The position numbers and the translations under genes are program-made. A model generated the notes under the pieces. That model had not been told where the DNA came from and did no database searches. It saw nothing but the letters and a program-made list of their open reading frames with translations. This document shows, piece after piece, positions 15,298 through 23,851 of a stretch of DNA of 64,000 nucleotides. This DNA comes from an uncultured Muribaculaceae bacterium. GTDB taxonomy: Bacteria; Bacteroidota; Bacteroidia; Bacteroidales; Muribaculaceae. The stretch is from the NCBI GenBank assembly GCA_910579185.1, contig CAJTTG010000012.1:12248-76247 (forward strand). The letters run 5' to 3'. Numbering within the stretch: position 1 is the first letter of the stretch; every line of letters begins with the position of its first letter.

Positions 15298-17085
15298 TTA
15301 TTTAGAGATTGGACGGGTTTTTTCAATCAGCCATTCCTGAGCCGGAGCGTCGAGCAGAGGCAGGAGGCGTTCGCATACCATTGCATGGTAATCGTTGACC
15401 CAACGGATTTCTTCATCGGTCATGATGTCGGTGTCGAATAGCCGAATGTCGAAAGGACAGAGCGTGAGTGTCTCGAATTTGAGGAAGTGGCCGAAATCGG
15501 TTGTGAACGCATCCGTTGTCAGCACGAGGTTCTCGCAGCGGATACCGTATTCGCCTTCACGGTAGAGCCCCGGTTCGTTGGATGTGATCATGCCGGGAGT
15601 CATGGGGGCGAGTGTATCGTTCAGGCGTATGCTCTGAGGTCCTTCGTGAACGTTGAGGAAATGTCCCACTCCGTGACCTGTGCCATGAAGATAGCTCAGA
15701 CCTTCTTTCCAAAGGTTGATACGTGCGAGGACATCGAGCTGTGCGCCACGAGTGCCGACGGGGAAAATGGCTGTGGCCAAGGCGATGTGGCCTTTCATCA
15801 CGAGGGTGAAGTCGTGGCGTTGCGCATTGGTCGGATTGCCGAGTGTGATTGTTCGTGTGATATCGGTAGTTCCGTCGATATAGTTTGCGCCGGAGTCTAT
15901 GAGCAACAGATTGTCGGGAGTCAGAGTGGCATCAGATTCGGGAGTGGCGCTATAGTGAACAATAGCACCGTGAGGACCGAATCCGGCGATGGTCTCGAAG
16001 CTGAGGTCGAAGAAGCGTTCTCCCTGACGGCGGTTGCGCAGGAGAATGTCTCCGACTCCAATCTCTGTCAGATGCTCTCCGGCAGCCATAGTTGCCTCGA
16101 TTTCCATAAGAGAGCGTACCATGGCAACTCCATCGCGCAGCATTGCGTCGCGCACACCCTTTAGCTGAGTCTCGTTTTTAACGGCTTTGAGCATGGCTAC
16201 GGCCGAAGTCCCTACTATGGCTCTGGCTCCGAGAACCGGGAGCAATGCTCCGGCACTCTGTCCGGAAGAGATCAGGACATGCTCATTTTCCGGCAGACCG
16301 GAGAGGAATGAGAGGATATCGCCATATGGGCGCGTCGAGATATTGCGGGCGGAGAGGTAGGCCTCGACATCGGCGTTGATCTTGCGCTGGTCAATGAAGA
16401 GCGTGGCACCCTGCGGACCGAGGTAGAGGAAAGATGTGGCTACAGGATTGCATTCAACGTCGGAAGAACGGATGTTGAGCGTCCAAGCGATCTCAGCCAG
16501 ATCGGAGATGAAAATAGCGTCGGCTCCGCGCTTTGCCACTTCGTCCATCACGCGACCGATTTTCGACACGGCATCTTCGCCGGAGAATTCCACCGGATGC
16601 ACAAACACATCGTTGGCCGGGATGGCCGGACGGTCGAGCCAAAGAGTGTCAATGGGGTTGAAGTCGACTTTCAGGGATATTCCTTTTGCTTCGAAGGCCT
16701 GCTGCATATCGCGTGTCGCAGATACGTTGAAAAGCATACCGTCGATTCCGACAGTGGATCCGGAGGGGAGTTTGGCGCAGAGGTAGTCAACGATAGCCGG
16801 AGTCTCCGGTTTGCCATCCTCCATGACGCTGATTCCCGTTCCGTCGAGTTGCTGGGCAGCCTGAAGCCAGTAACGGGAGTCGGCCCAGATAAAAGCTTCG
16901 TCGGCAAGGACAACGAGATCGCCGGCGGATCCGGTGAAGCCGCTTAGCCATCGGCGAACCTGCCAGTGGTCGGCCAGGTATTCTCCCTGATGAGGGTCTG
17001 TCTGAGGAATGATCACGGCATCTACGCCGTCGGCACGCATAGCATCGCGCAACTGCCCGATCCGGGCCTGAATATCTTCTTTCAT
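15298..17085 (-). CDS. Xaa-Pro aminopeptidase P (M24B metallopeptidase)
   Basis: This 595-residue protein has two creatinase-like N-terminal domains (MKEDIQARIGQLRDAMRADG; second around residues 170-310) and a C-terminal pita-bread catalytic domain. Metal ligands are visible: LLIDSGANYIDGTTDITRT with two Asp, HGTGHGVGHFLNVHEGP with His, ITSNEPGLYREGEYGIR with Glu, and CENLVLT with the second Glu. Length and three-domain plan match cytoplasmic aminopeptidase P, which removes N-terminal residues before proline. It has no signal peptide. It probably shares a transcript with the downstream hexapeptide protein. Confidence 0.93.
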   Translation of the reverse strand: MKEDIQARIGQLRDAMRADGVDAVIIPQTDPHQGEYLADHWQVRRWLSGFTGSAGDLVVLADEAFIWADSRYWLQAAQQLDGTGISVMEDGKPETPAIVDYLCAKLPSGSTVGIDGMLFNVSATRDMQQAFEAKGISLKVDFNPIDTLWLDRPAIPANDVFVHPVEFSGEDAVSKIGRVMDEVAKRGADAIFISDLAEIAWTLNIRSSDVECNPVATSFLYLGPQGATLFIDQRKINADVEAYLSARNISTRPYGDILSFLSGLPENEHVLISSGQSAGALLPVLGARAIVGTSAVAMLKAVKNETQLKGVRDAMLRDGVAMVRSLMEIEATMAAGEHLTEIGVGDILLRNRRQGERFFDLSFETIAGFGPHGAIVHYSATPESDATLTPDNLLLIDSGANYIDGTTDITRTITLGNPTNAQRHDFTLVMKGHIALATAIFPVGTRGAQLDVLARINLWKEGLSYLHGTGHGVGHFLNVHEGPQSIRLNDTLAPMTPGMITSNEPGLYREGEYGIRCENLVLTTDAFTTDFGHFLKFETLTLCPFDIRLFDTDIMTDEEIRWVNDYHAMVCERLLPLLDAPAQEWLIEKTRPISK

Positions 17086-17193
17086 AGTTAAGAGGGTGTT
17101 TCGAACAAATCATGATGGAAGCCTTCTGTGGCAACCACAGCCACAAAAATAATGAATATCTTGCATATTATGTTGGAAAAGATTGTGAATTTA

Positions 17194-17224
17194 TTTGCCG
17201 GGAGGTTGAAAAATTGTAATTTTG
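17194..17224 (+). promoter_or_regulatory. Promoter of the cobalamin riboswitch/btuB transcript
   Basis: TTTG at 17194-17197, a 19-base spacer and TAATTTTG at 17217-17224 make a complete Bacteroidetes promoter. Transcription would start near 17228, just before the riboswitch. Confidence 0.85.
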
Positions 17225-17228
17225 TCGG

Positions 17229-17455
17229 CGTTATGGTCTCATAAAGCCGAAGAGTCGGCAAAGAAAGTGAGATAACTTTCAGAGATAATAGGGAATCCGG
17301 TGGAAAACCGGGACAGTACCCGCTGCTGTGAGTTCCGAGGGTGATAATCATGAGATTGTCAATCCGAAAACACTCTTTCACAGAAAAGTCACTGCCGTTG
17401 ATTGATACGGTGGGAAGGCGTGGAAGAGCGGAACAAGTCAGAAGACCTGCCATGA
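17229..17455 (+). ncRNA. Cobalamin (B12) riboswitch
   Basis: The leader holds the conserved cobalamin aptamer pieces in order: AATAGGGAATCCGGTG at 17288, then AAAACCGG and ACAGTACCCGCTGCTGTGA to about 17332, GGGAAGGCG at 17412, and the B12 box AGTCAGAAGACCTGCC at 17436-17451. Binding of adenosylcobalamin to this fold lowers expression of downstream uptake genes. Here the next gene is a BtuB-like receptor, which agrees. Exact ends are approximate. A terminator lies 130 bases downstream. Confidence 0.95.
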
Positions 17456-17581
17456 CAAAAATCGTTCTACGCCTGCGGGACTACGGGCAATGCGGTGATA
17501 TGGTCAAGGCAGTCAGCATTGTTGTTCCTGTTGTCAGGTTGGGCGGTCTTGAAATATTTCCTCAGTCAAAGAAATGCTGTG

Positions 17582-17625
17582 ATCCCGGATGCGTAGCCGA
17601 AAAGCGCATACGGGATAATTTTTTT
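17582..17625 (+). terminator. Terminator between the B12 riboswitch and btuB
   Basis: ATCCCGGATGCG (17582-17593) pairs with CGCATACGGGAT (17605-17616), one mismatch, 11-base loop, then AA and seven T to 17625. It lies 21 bases before the btuB-like ATG, so readthrough is needed for expression. CTACGC at 17467-17472 could pair with GCGTAG at 17591-17596 as part of an antiterminator; that pairing is speculative. The rest of 17456-17581 holds no gene. Confidence 0.8.
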
Positions 17626-17646
17626 ATTGACAGAAACGCAGCATAT

Positions 17647-19650
17647 ATGATTAGATACCAATTATTATCGAAATATTTCGTCCTTGGCCTGAGTCTTGTC
17701 GCCGCATTGACGGCCTATGGTAAAGAGCCGGGGGACAGCACAGCCCGAAGTCTTGGCGAAGTGGTTGTCACGGCGCAGAGCTACAAGGATGTTATACCGG
17801 CGCAGACGCTGAAAGGAGCGGAGCTTGACGCCTTGCGCTCGCACAATGTTGCGGATGCGCTGCGCTTCTTCTCCGGCATCCAGCTTAAGGACTATGGTGG
17901 AGTGGGAGGCATCAAAACCGTCAATATCCGATCAATGGGCACAAACCACATGGGAGTCTATTACAACGGTATTGAGCTTGGCAACGCACAGAACGGGCAG
18001 GTTGACCTCGGCAAGTACTCGCTTGAGAATATTGAGGCCGTCAGCCTGTACAATGGACAGAAAAGCGATATATTCCAGTCGGCACGCGAATTCGGGTCGG
18101 CCGGGTCGATTTATCTGACAACACGCTTCCCGACCTTCAAAGAAGGGCAGACCTCGCGTCTCCGTGTTGGTTTGCGTGCAGGTTCGTTTGACCTGTTCGA
18201 CGCATCGGTCACCTTTGACTATAAGCTCAGCCGCAATGTCAGTTTCAGCTTCAACGGGGAATGGCTTACGTCGTCGGGAAAATATAAGTTCCGTTACCGT
18301 CGCGTGACTCCATCCGGTGAGCTGGCCTACGACACGACGGCCGTCAGACAGAACGGCGATATAGATGCCGTCAGATTTGAGGCCGGAGTGCATGGATTTC
18401 TACCTAAAGGGCGATGGAAAGCATTTGTCTATCACTACAATTCGGAGCGTGGCGTTCCCGGAGCGATCGTGAACAATGTGTGGCGCAGGGGTGAGCGTCT
18501 GTGGGACCGCAACACATTCGCCCAAGGGATGTTTGAATATGATGTCAGCCGTGTCTGGTCGCTAAAGGTCAACACTAAGTATGCCTATGACTATACGCGC
18601 TATGTCAACAATGACGATAAGCTGATCCATGTTGACAATATCTATAAACAGAAGGAGGTCTATCTCTCATGGGCCAACAGGTTCTCCATACTTCCCAACT
18701 GGGAATGGTCGGCGGCCTACGATTTCCAGTGGAACGGACTTAGTGAATATACGAGTGTGCACCGCACCACGCATTGGCTTTCGACAGCCACGGCCTTCTC
18801 TTTAGGCGACTGCTTTAAGATGCAGGCGAGCGCGTTGGCCACTGTAGTCAATGAAGAGCGCAGGGATCGCGACGAGGCACCTGACAAGTTCAAATTCACC
18901 CCCGGAGTGTTCATGAGTCTGAAGCCTCTGCGGCGTCCCAATCTCGTTTTACGGGCTTTTTTCAAACAGAGCTACAGGATGCCGACGTTCAACGACCTGT
19001 ATTATACCGATATGGGAAATGCATATCTGAAACCGGAATCGGCCACACAATACAATGTGGGCGTTCTCTACGATATTTCGCGGAACGCCGGTCTGTTCCG
19101 TTTTTTCAGTATCGGAGTCGACGCATATTATAATGAGGTGAAGGATAAGATCGTGGCATATCCCAAGGGACAGCAGTTCCGGTGGACGATGCTTAATCTG
19201 GGCCGTGTGAGGATACGGGGAATCGATGCAAACGCCCATCTGACATTCCGTCTGCCGGGAGAGGTGGATCTCACCGGCAAATTGCAGTACACCTACCAGG
19301 AGGCTATAGATGTGACAAATCCGGCAGACAATTACTACAGACACCAGATACCCTACATCCCATGGAACAGTTTCTCGGTGATCGCCATGGGGGGCTGGCG
19401 CGGCTGGACCTTCAACTATTCATTCATCTACACCGGCTACCGATATAATCAGCAGGAAAACATCCGCTACAATTATACACAGCCGTGGTACACGAGCGAC
19501 ATCTCGTTGATGAAATCGTTCCGTGTCGGTAGGGTTGAAATGCGTGCCACGGCAGAGGTCAACAATCTTTTTGCTCAGGATTATGACGTGATCCTGAATT
19601 ATCCCATGCCGAAGCGCAACTATCGTTTCGGGTTAACAATTGAAATCTGA
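17647..19650 (+). CDS. btuB: TonB-dependent outer-membrane receptor for cobalamin (BtuB-like)
   Basis: The product is 667 residues with the start at the ATG at 17647. The frame is open further upstream, but that part is the riboswitch. A signal peptide (YFVLGLSLVAALTAYG) is followed by SLGEVVVTAQS, which serves as TonB box, a plug domain (NVADALRFFSGIQLKDYGG, NIRSMGTNHMGVYYNGIELG) and a 22-strand barrel ending NYRFGLTIEI. It imports vitamin B12 or other corrinoids with TonB energy. The riboswitch and the following BtuG-like gene give the substrate. No SusC-type N-terminal carboxypeptidase-like domain is seen. Its stop overlaps the next start by one base. Confidence 0.92.
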   Translation: MIRYQLLSKYFVLGLSLVAALTAYGKEPGDSTARSLGEVVVTAQSYKDVIPAQTLKGAELDALRSHNVADALRFFSGIQLKDYGGVGGIKTVNIRSMGTNHMGVYYNGIELGNAQNGQVDLGKYSLENIEAVSLYNGQKSDIFQSAREFGSAGSIYLTTRFPTFKEGQTSRLRVGLRAGSFDLFDASVTFDYKLSRNVSFSFNGEWLTSSGKYKFRYRRVTPSGELAYDTTAVRQNGDIDAVRFEAGVHGFLPKGRWKAFVYHYNSERGVPGAIVNNVWRRGERLWDRNTFAQGMFEYDVSRVWSLKVNTKYAYDYTRYVNNDDKLIHVDNIYKQKEVYLSWANRFSILPNWEWSAAYDFQWNGLSEYTSVHRTTHWLSTATAFSLGDCFKMQASALATVVNEERRDRDEAPDKFKFTPGVFMSLKPLRRPNLVLRAFFKQSYRMPTFNDLYYTDMGNAYLKPESATQYNVGVLYDISRNAGLFRFFSIGVDAYYNEVKDKIVAYPKGQQFRWTMLNLGRVRIRGIDANAHLTFRLPGEVDLTGKLQYTYQEAIDVTNPADNYYRHQIPYIPWNSFSVIAMGGWRGWTFNYSFIYTGYRYNQQENIRYNYTQPWYTSDISLMKSFRVGRVEMRATAEVNNLFAQDYDVILNYPMPKRNYRFGLTIEI

Positions 19651-20810
19651 TGAAAAGACTATTGTATTATATAGTGGTGTCGCTGATGCTCTGTGAGACG
19701 GTCTTGTCGTGCAGGGAAGATGAGCTGGTAGTGCCGACGGAATACGACCTGTTGCCCGGAGGCCCGGACACGGAGTGTGACCCGATAGGCATGTACCTGC
19801 TGAACGAGGGCAACATGGGCTCCAACAAAGCGTCGATAGACTATGTCGATTTCCGCAACGGTTACTATATCCGCAATCTGTATGCGGAGCGTAACCCAAC
19901 GGTGATCAAAGAGCTTGGCGATGTAGGCAACGATATCCAGATCTACGGCTCGCGGTTATATGCCGTGATCAACTGTTCCCATAAGGTGGAGGTTATGGAT
20001 GCGCGAACGCTGCGCCGCATCGGCCAGATCGACATTCCCAATTGCCGTTATATCAAATTCTCGCGCAACTGCGCCTATGTGACATCCTACGTAGGTCCGG
20101 TCCAGATGGATCCCGACGCCCAGGCCGGGGCGGTGTTCCAGGTCGATACCGCGACATTGCAGATCACGGGCAAGTGTACCGTAGGCTATCAGCCTGACGA
20201 ACTCGAGATCATGGGTGAATATATCTATGTGGCCAACTCGGGAGGTTACCGCGCCCCGAACTATGACCGCACGATCTCCGTCGTTGAGCGTTACGGCATG
20301 AAACAGGTGCAGAAGATACCTGTAGGTATCAATCTCCATCGCATCCGCGCCGATAAGTACGGCAAACTGTGGGTGACCTCACGCGGCGACTACAACGGGA
20401 TTCATTCCAAGCTGTTCGTGCTTGAACGGGAAAGCAAATGGTCTAACAATATGGTTGTGACCGACACGCTCAAGATCCCCTGCACTGAAATGTGTATCTA
20501 TGGAGACTCGCTTTATTTCTACTCAACGGAATGGAGCAATGCTCTTGAACGCAATACCATCACATACGGAATTGTTGATGTCAGGACAAAGGAGCTTGTC
20601 TCAACCTCGTTTATCACCGACGGGACGGAAGCGGATATAGAGATACCTTACGGGATAAATATTAATCCGGCCAACGGGGATATCTACGTCACTGATGCAA
20701 AAAATTATGTGTCGTCGGGTCAGCTGCACTGCTACAGCCACGACGGCAAACGTAAGTGGAGCGTCAGAACCGGCGATATTCCGGCTCACATGACATTCTT
20801 GTACAAATGA
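19650..20810 (+). CDS. btuG: Surface lipoprotein with beta-propeller, BtuG-like corrinoid-binding protein
   Basis: This 386-residue protein has a lipoprotein-type start (MKRLLYYIVVSLMLCETVLSC) and then repeated propeller blades: GSRLYAVINCSHKVEVMDA, GEYIYVANSGGYR, GKLWVTSRGDY, GDSLYFYST, NGDIYVTDAKNY. This fits the YncE/DUF5074-type propellers to which Bacteroides BtuG belongs. BtuG caps BtuB on the cell surface and binds cobalamin very tightly. Position directly after the BtuB-like gene supports this job. A SurA-type role in folding is not indicated. The symbol is given by context and fold; corrinoid binding is not proven from sequence. Confidence 0.8.
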   Translation: MKRLLYYIVVSLMLCETVLSCREDELVVPTEYDLLPGGPDTECDPIGMYLLNEGNMGSNKASIDYVDFRNGYYIRNLYAERNPTVIKELGDVGNDIQIYGSRLYAVINCSHKVEVMDARTLRRIGQIDIPNCRYIKFSRNCAYVTSYVGPVQMDPDAQAGAVFQVDTATLQITGKCTVGYQPDELEIMGEYIYVANSGGYRAPNYDRTISVVERYGMKQVQKIPVGINLHRIRADKYGKLWVTSRGDYNGIHSKLFVLERESKWSNNMVVTDTLKIPCTEMCIYGDSLYFYSTEWSNALERNTITYGIVDVRTKELVSTSFITDGTEADIEIPYGININPANGDIYVTDAKNYVSSGQLHCYSHDGKRKWSVRTGDIPAHMTFLYK

Positions 20811-22030
20811 AAAGAGAAGTATTATATTTAGTGGCGGCGTTGGCTCTGTCGGGTTGTGAACAGGAGGTGCCGATGGTCAACTTAGGTATCGATGAGGTCT
20901 ATAGTGTCTACCGGATGCGCACTCTGCGATTGCACCCGGAATTTCCGGGCGACGGATATGTGTGGACGATGCCCGACCGACAGGGGCGTGATTCCGTTGT
21001 CGGCACTCAGCGCGATTATTTCTTTGTCGGAGCCGCCCCCGGAGACTATTATCTTACGTTGCGGATAGCGTCGGGCACGGATCCGGTAGAACATACCACA
21101 CGGATCCGGGTCTGGGAGGAGGAGGTTGCCTACAGCCGCTATATATCCAATGTGCTGGAATATCGTCCGGCACCGGGGCAGTTTGTTAATGAGCTGCCGG
21201 AATATACGGAGGGGGACACGGAAGCCGATATGTGTAAAAAAGTGCTGGAATGTATCGGCGGCAAGAATGATGTGCTTGTGTCGCTGGGTAACTACGGCGG
21301 CTATGTCACATTCGCGTTTGACCACACGGTACTGAATGTTCCGGGAGAATATGATTTCCGTATAGACGGCAATTCGTTCTATTCCGCATCCAGCCCCAAT
21401 CCGGATTCAACGAAACCGGGTGGAAGCTCGGAGCCGGGAATAGTAATGGTGGCCATAGATGCGAATGGTAACGGATTGCCGGATGATCCGTGGTATGAAC
21501 TCGCCGGAAGTGAATACCGCAGTCCGGGAACGATGCATAATTATTTCGTGAGCTATCACCGGACTCCGGCGGATCATGTGGCCGTCAGGAAGGACGGAAA
21601 TATTGTCGATGCCGAGTACATACGGTATGAGGGTAATGATGGGGTTACGGGCTATGTTGAAAAGAATGTCTATCACACTCAGGACTATTGGCCGGGGTGG
21701 ATAAAGGATGATGTCATGACATTCAGCGGCACCCGTCTTGCCCCGAACGGCATTGACGAAAGCCATCAGGGCAGCTATTATGTTCTCTATTGCTATCCAT
21801 GGGGATATGTCGACAACCATCCCAACAACGTGGGTGATCTGTCGGCATTCAAGATAGACTGGGCTGTTGATGCGTCGGGAAATCCGGTGCATCTCAACGG
21901 GGTTGATTTCATCCGCGTGTACACCGGCGTGAACCAGCAATGCGGCTGGCTCGGGGAGACCTCGACCGAGATAGCGCGTGCGGAGGATCTGCATATACCC
22001 GACGGGGTAGCATTGCCTGTGATTCCATGA
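20807..22030 (+). CDS. Surface lipoprotein with APGQF/ELAGS module, cobalamin operon
   Basis: Starting at the ATG that overlaps the previous stop (ATGA), the product is 407 residues with a lipobox (VAALALSGC). An Ig/PKD-like segment comes first (about residues 20-110). A large module follows with the marks YRPAPGQFVNEL, GGYVTFAFDHTV, DANGNGLPDDPWYELAGS, DISWAVD-like KIDWAVDASGNPV and DFIRVYTGVNQQCGWLGE. The same module occurs inside the 1376-residue protein of this operon. It is typical of Bacteroidetes 'cell surface proteins' found next to B12 genes. Corrinoid binding, as in BtuH-type accessory lipoproteins, is a reasonable guess, not shown. Confidence 0.75.
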   Translation: MKREVLYLVAALALSGCEQEVPMVNLGIDEVYSVYRMRTLRLHPEFPGDGYVWTMPDRQGRDSVVGTQRDYFFVGAAPGDYYLTLRIASGTDPVEHTTRIRVWEEEVAYSRYISNVLEYRPAPGQFVNELPEYTEGDTEADMCKKVLECIGGKNDVLVSLGNYGGYVTFAFDHTVLNVPGEYDFRIDGNSFYSASSPNPDSTKPGGSSEPGIVMVAIDANGNGLPDDPWYELAGSEYRSPGTMHNYFVSYHRTPADHVAVRKDGNIVDAEYIRYEGNDGVTGYVEKNVYHTQDYWPGWIKDDVMTFSGTRLAPNGIDESHQGSYYVLYCYPWGYVDNHPNNVGDLSAFKIDWAVDASGNPVHLNGVDFIRVYTGVNQQCGWLGETSTEIARAEDLHIPDGVALPVIP

Positions 22031-22057
22031 TTTTTTAAACTGATTGTCAGAAACAAA

Positions 22058-23830
22058 ATGAAAACAGCGATAACAACTATTCTAATGGCGGCAACGGCTT
22101 TTCATTCAGTTGCTTTTGATGAAAATGATTTTGCCTCAGGGGTGTTTGTGCTCAATGAGGATTGGTACGGGCATCAGAATTCGACTATCAACATGTGGTA
22201 TCCCGATAATGATGATGATCCGTACAATCAGGTCTATTACCGCGTGTTCCAGTCGGTCAATGGCATGGAGATAGGAGCTACGGCCCAGTACGGGCAGATA
22301 TTCGGAGGAAAACTGTATATAATGGCCAAGCAGCATAAGGATCCGGGCGCGACGACAGCCGGCGGACGTCTGACTGTTGTGGATGCCGCAACAATGAGAT
22401 GTCTGGCTCAATTGCCGGTGATCAATCCCGGTGGCGTTGCGGAAGATGGCGGCGATTCATTCAGCGGCGTTGTGAGCGGCTCGGCATTGGGTGATGGCCG
22501 TGCCTGTTGCGGCGTTACACCGGATAAGGTTTATCTGGGTACCTCCAACGGGATCTATATTCTCGACACGAATACGTATGATGTGACCGGATGCATACCG
22601 GGAACGGAAAACGAACTATATACTGGGGATGAGAACAATATCGACGGACAGGGACCTTTGTATCAGAACCAGATAGGAATCATGATCCGCACGCAGGACT
22701 ATGTTTTCGCTATCAAGCAGGACGACGGAATTCTCGTGATCGATCCGGCGACGGATAGGATTGTTGACAAGATAGAGGGGTGTTTCAGCACTATGGTGCA
22801 GGCTGCGGACGGGGCTATATATGCCGGAATGAATCTTGCATCGGGGGATGAGATAAATGATTTCGGGGTGCCGCTCAACCATTATCCCTATGGAAACAAT
22901 GGCAGCGCGTGGAAAGGGAACGGGTTGCTGCGCATCGATCCATATACGCTCGAGACGCGGCAGATCGACCTGTATCTCGGAGGAGTCCCTCAGTCCTGGT
23001 ATGCGTGGACGGCCGGAAAACTTGCGGCCTCGGCGAAACGCAATGTCTTGTACTTCACCTATTCTGATCCGTCGAACGGGGCATCCTCCTGGTTTTCCGA
23101 CTGCATGCTCTACCGCTATGACATAGACCGTGACTTCACGGAACTGATCTATAACTCGTCGATCGACGGCAATCTGTGGTTCTACAGCTCGTCGTTACGG
23201 GTCAGCCCGACGGATGACCAGCTATATTGCCATTTTTACTACGGAAGCACAATAGCTAACCAGAACTGGATCTATCGGCGGTACACTGATGAGGGTAGCT
23301 CGATAGAACCGAATGCCGAGTGGAAACTGATCAGTAACTACTGGTATCCGGCGATGTTCATATTTCCCGATAATGCGGCTCCGGAGGTGTCGCCGCAGAT
23401 GCCGACGGAGGTGTCGGTCGGTGAGAGTCCCGTGGTGATCGATCTGTCGGGGATGGTGACAGACGAGGATACGCCTCAGGTGTCGATCGTGAAACGACTC
23501 GTTTCCAATTCGAATCCGCGGAGCATCAAGGCTGAGATTGTCAGAGGCGAGCTTGTGCTGACTTCGCTGGAGCCGGGCGAGAGCTCTATTGTGGTGCAGT
23601 TTGACTCGAACGGCAAGACCGTGGATCATCTGATGCGAGTAGGGGGCACCTATTCGGGGATAGATGATGTCGGCATGGATGATGCCGCCGGAGAGGTCAG
23701 AGTGTACAACATGATGGGTCAGCTCATGAGACAATATTACGGACTGCGCTCCGAGGCCGGCAAGGGGCTTGCCGGAGGAATATATGTGGTTGACAGCAAT
23801 GGCAAACGCGATAAAATATATGTGAAATAA
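22058..23830 (+). CDS. Secreted beta-propeller protein with type IX sorting tail (DUF5074-like)
   Basis: This 590-residue protein has a signal peptide (MKTAITTILMAATAFHSVAF) with no lipobox Cys. Residues about 25-400 form propeller blades that resemble the BtuG-like lipoprotein upstream (FVLNEDWYGHQNSTINMW against YLLNEGNMGSNKASIDYV). Further blades include DKVYLGTSNGIYILDTN and GAIYAGMNLAS. Around 450-520 is a PKD-like beta domain. The end VRVYNMMGQLM...GGIYVVDSNGKRDKIYVK is a type A C-terminal domain of the type IX secretion system. It is thus a second propeller of the same locus exported by another route. Ligand unknown, probably corrinoid-related by context. Confidence 0.8.
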   Translation: MKTAITTILMAATAFHSVAFDENDFASGVFVLNEDWYGHQNSTINMWYPDNDDDPYNQVYYRVFQSVNGMEIGATAQYGQIFGGKLYIMAKQHKDPGATTAGGRLTVVDAATMRCLAQLPVINPGGVAEDGGDSFSGVVSGSALGDGRACCGVTPDKVYLGTSNGIYILDTNTYDVTGCIPGTENELYTGDENNIDGQGPLYQNQIGIMIRTQDYVFAIKQDDGILVIDPATDRIVDKIEGCFSTMVQAADGAIYAGMNLASGDEINDFGVPLNHYPYGNNGSAWKGNGLLRIDPYTLETRQIDLYLGGVPQSWYAWTAGKLAASAKRNVLYFTYSDPSNGASSWFSDCMLYRYDIDRDFTELIYNSSIDGNLWFYSSSLRVSPTDDQLYCHFYYGSTIANQNWIYRRYTDEGSSIEPNAEWKLISNYWYPAMFIFPDNAAPEVSPQMPTEVSVGESPVVIDLSGMVTDEDTPQVSIVKRLVSNSNPRSIKAEIVRGELVLTSLEPGESSIVVQFDSNGKTVDHLMRVGGTYSGIDDVGMDDAAGEVRVYNMMGQLMRQYYGLRSEAGKGLAGGIYVVDSNGKRDKIYVK

Positions 23831-23851
23831 AACAACAACACACTTAAAGCA

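Noticed and set aside
17088..17453. A 121-codon open frame on the minus strand across the riboswitch
   Set aside because: It lies opposite the conserved B12 aptamer and its promoter, has no recognisable domain, and its codons follow the RNA structure rather than coding bias.
17341..17646. N-terminal extension of the BtuB-like protein by 102 codons
   Set aside because: The extension would translate the riboswitch and the terminator. The ATG at 17647 gives a proper signal peptide.
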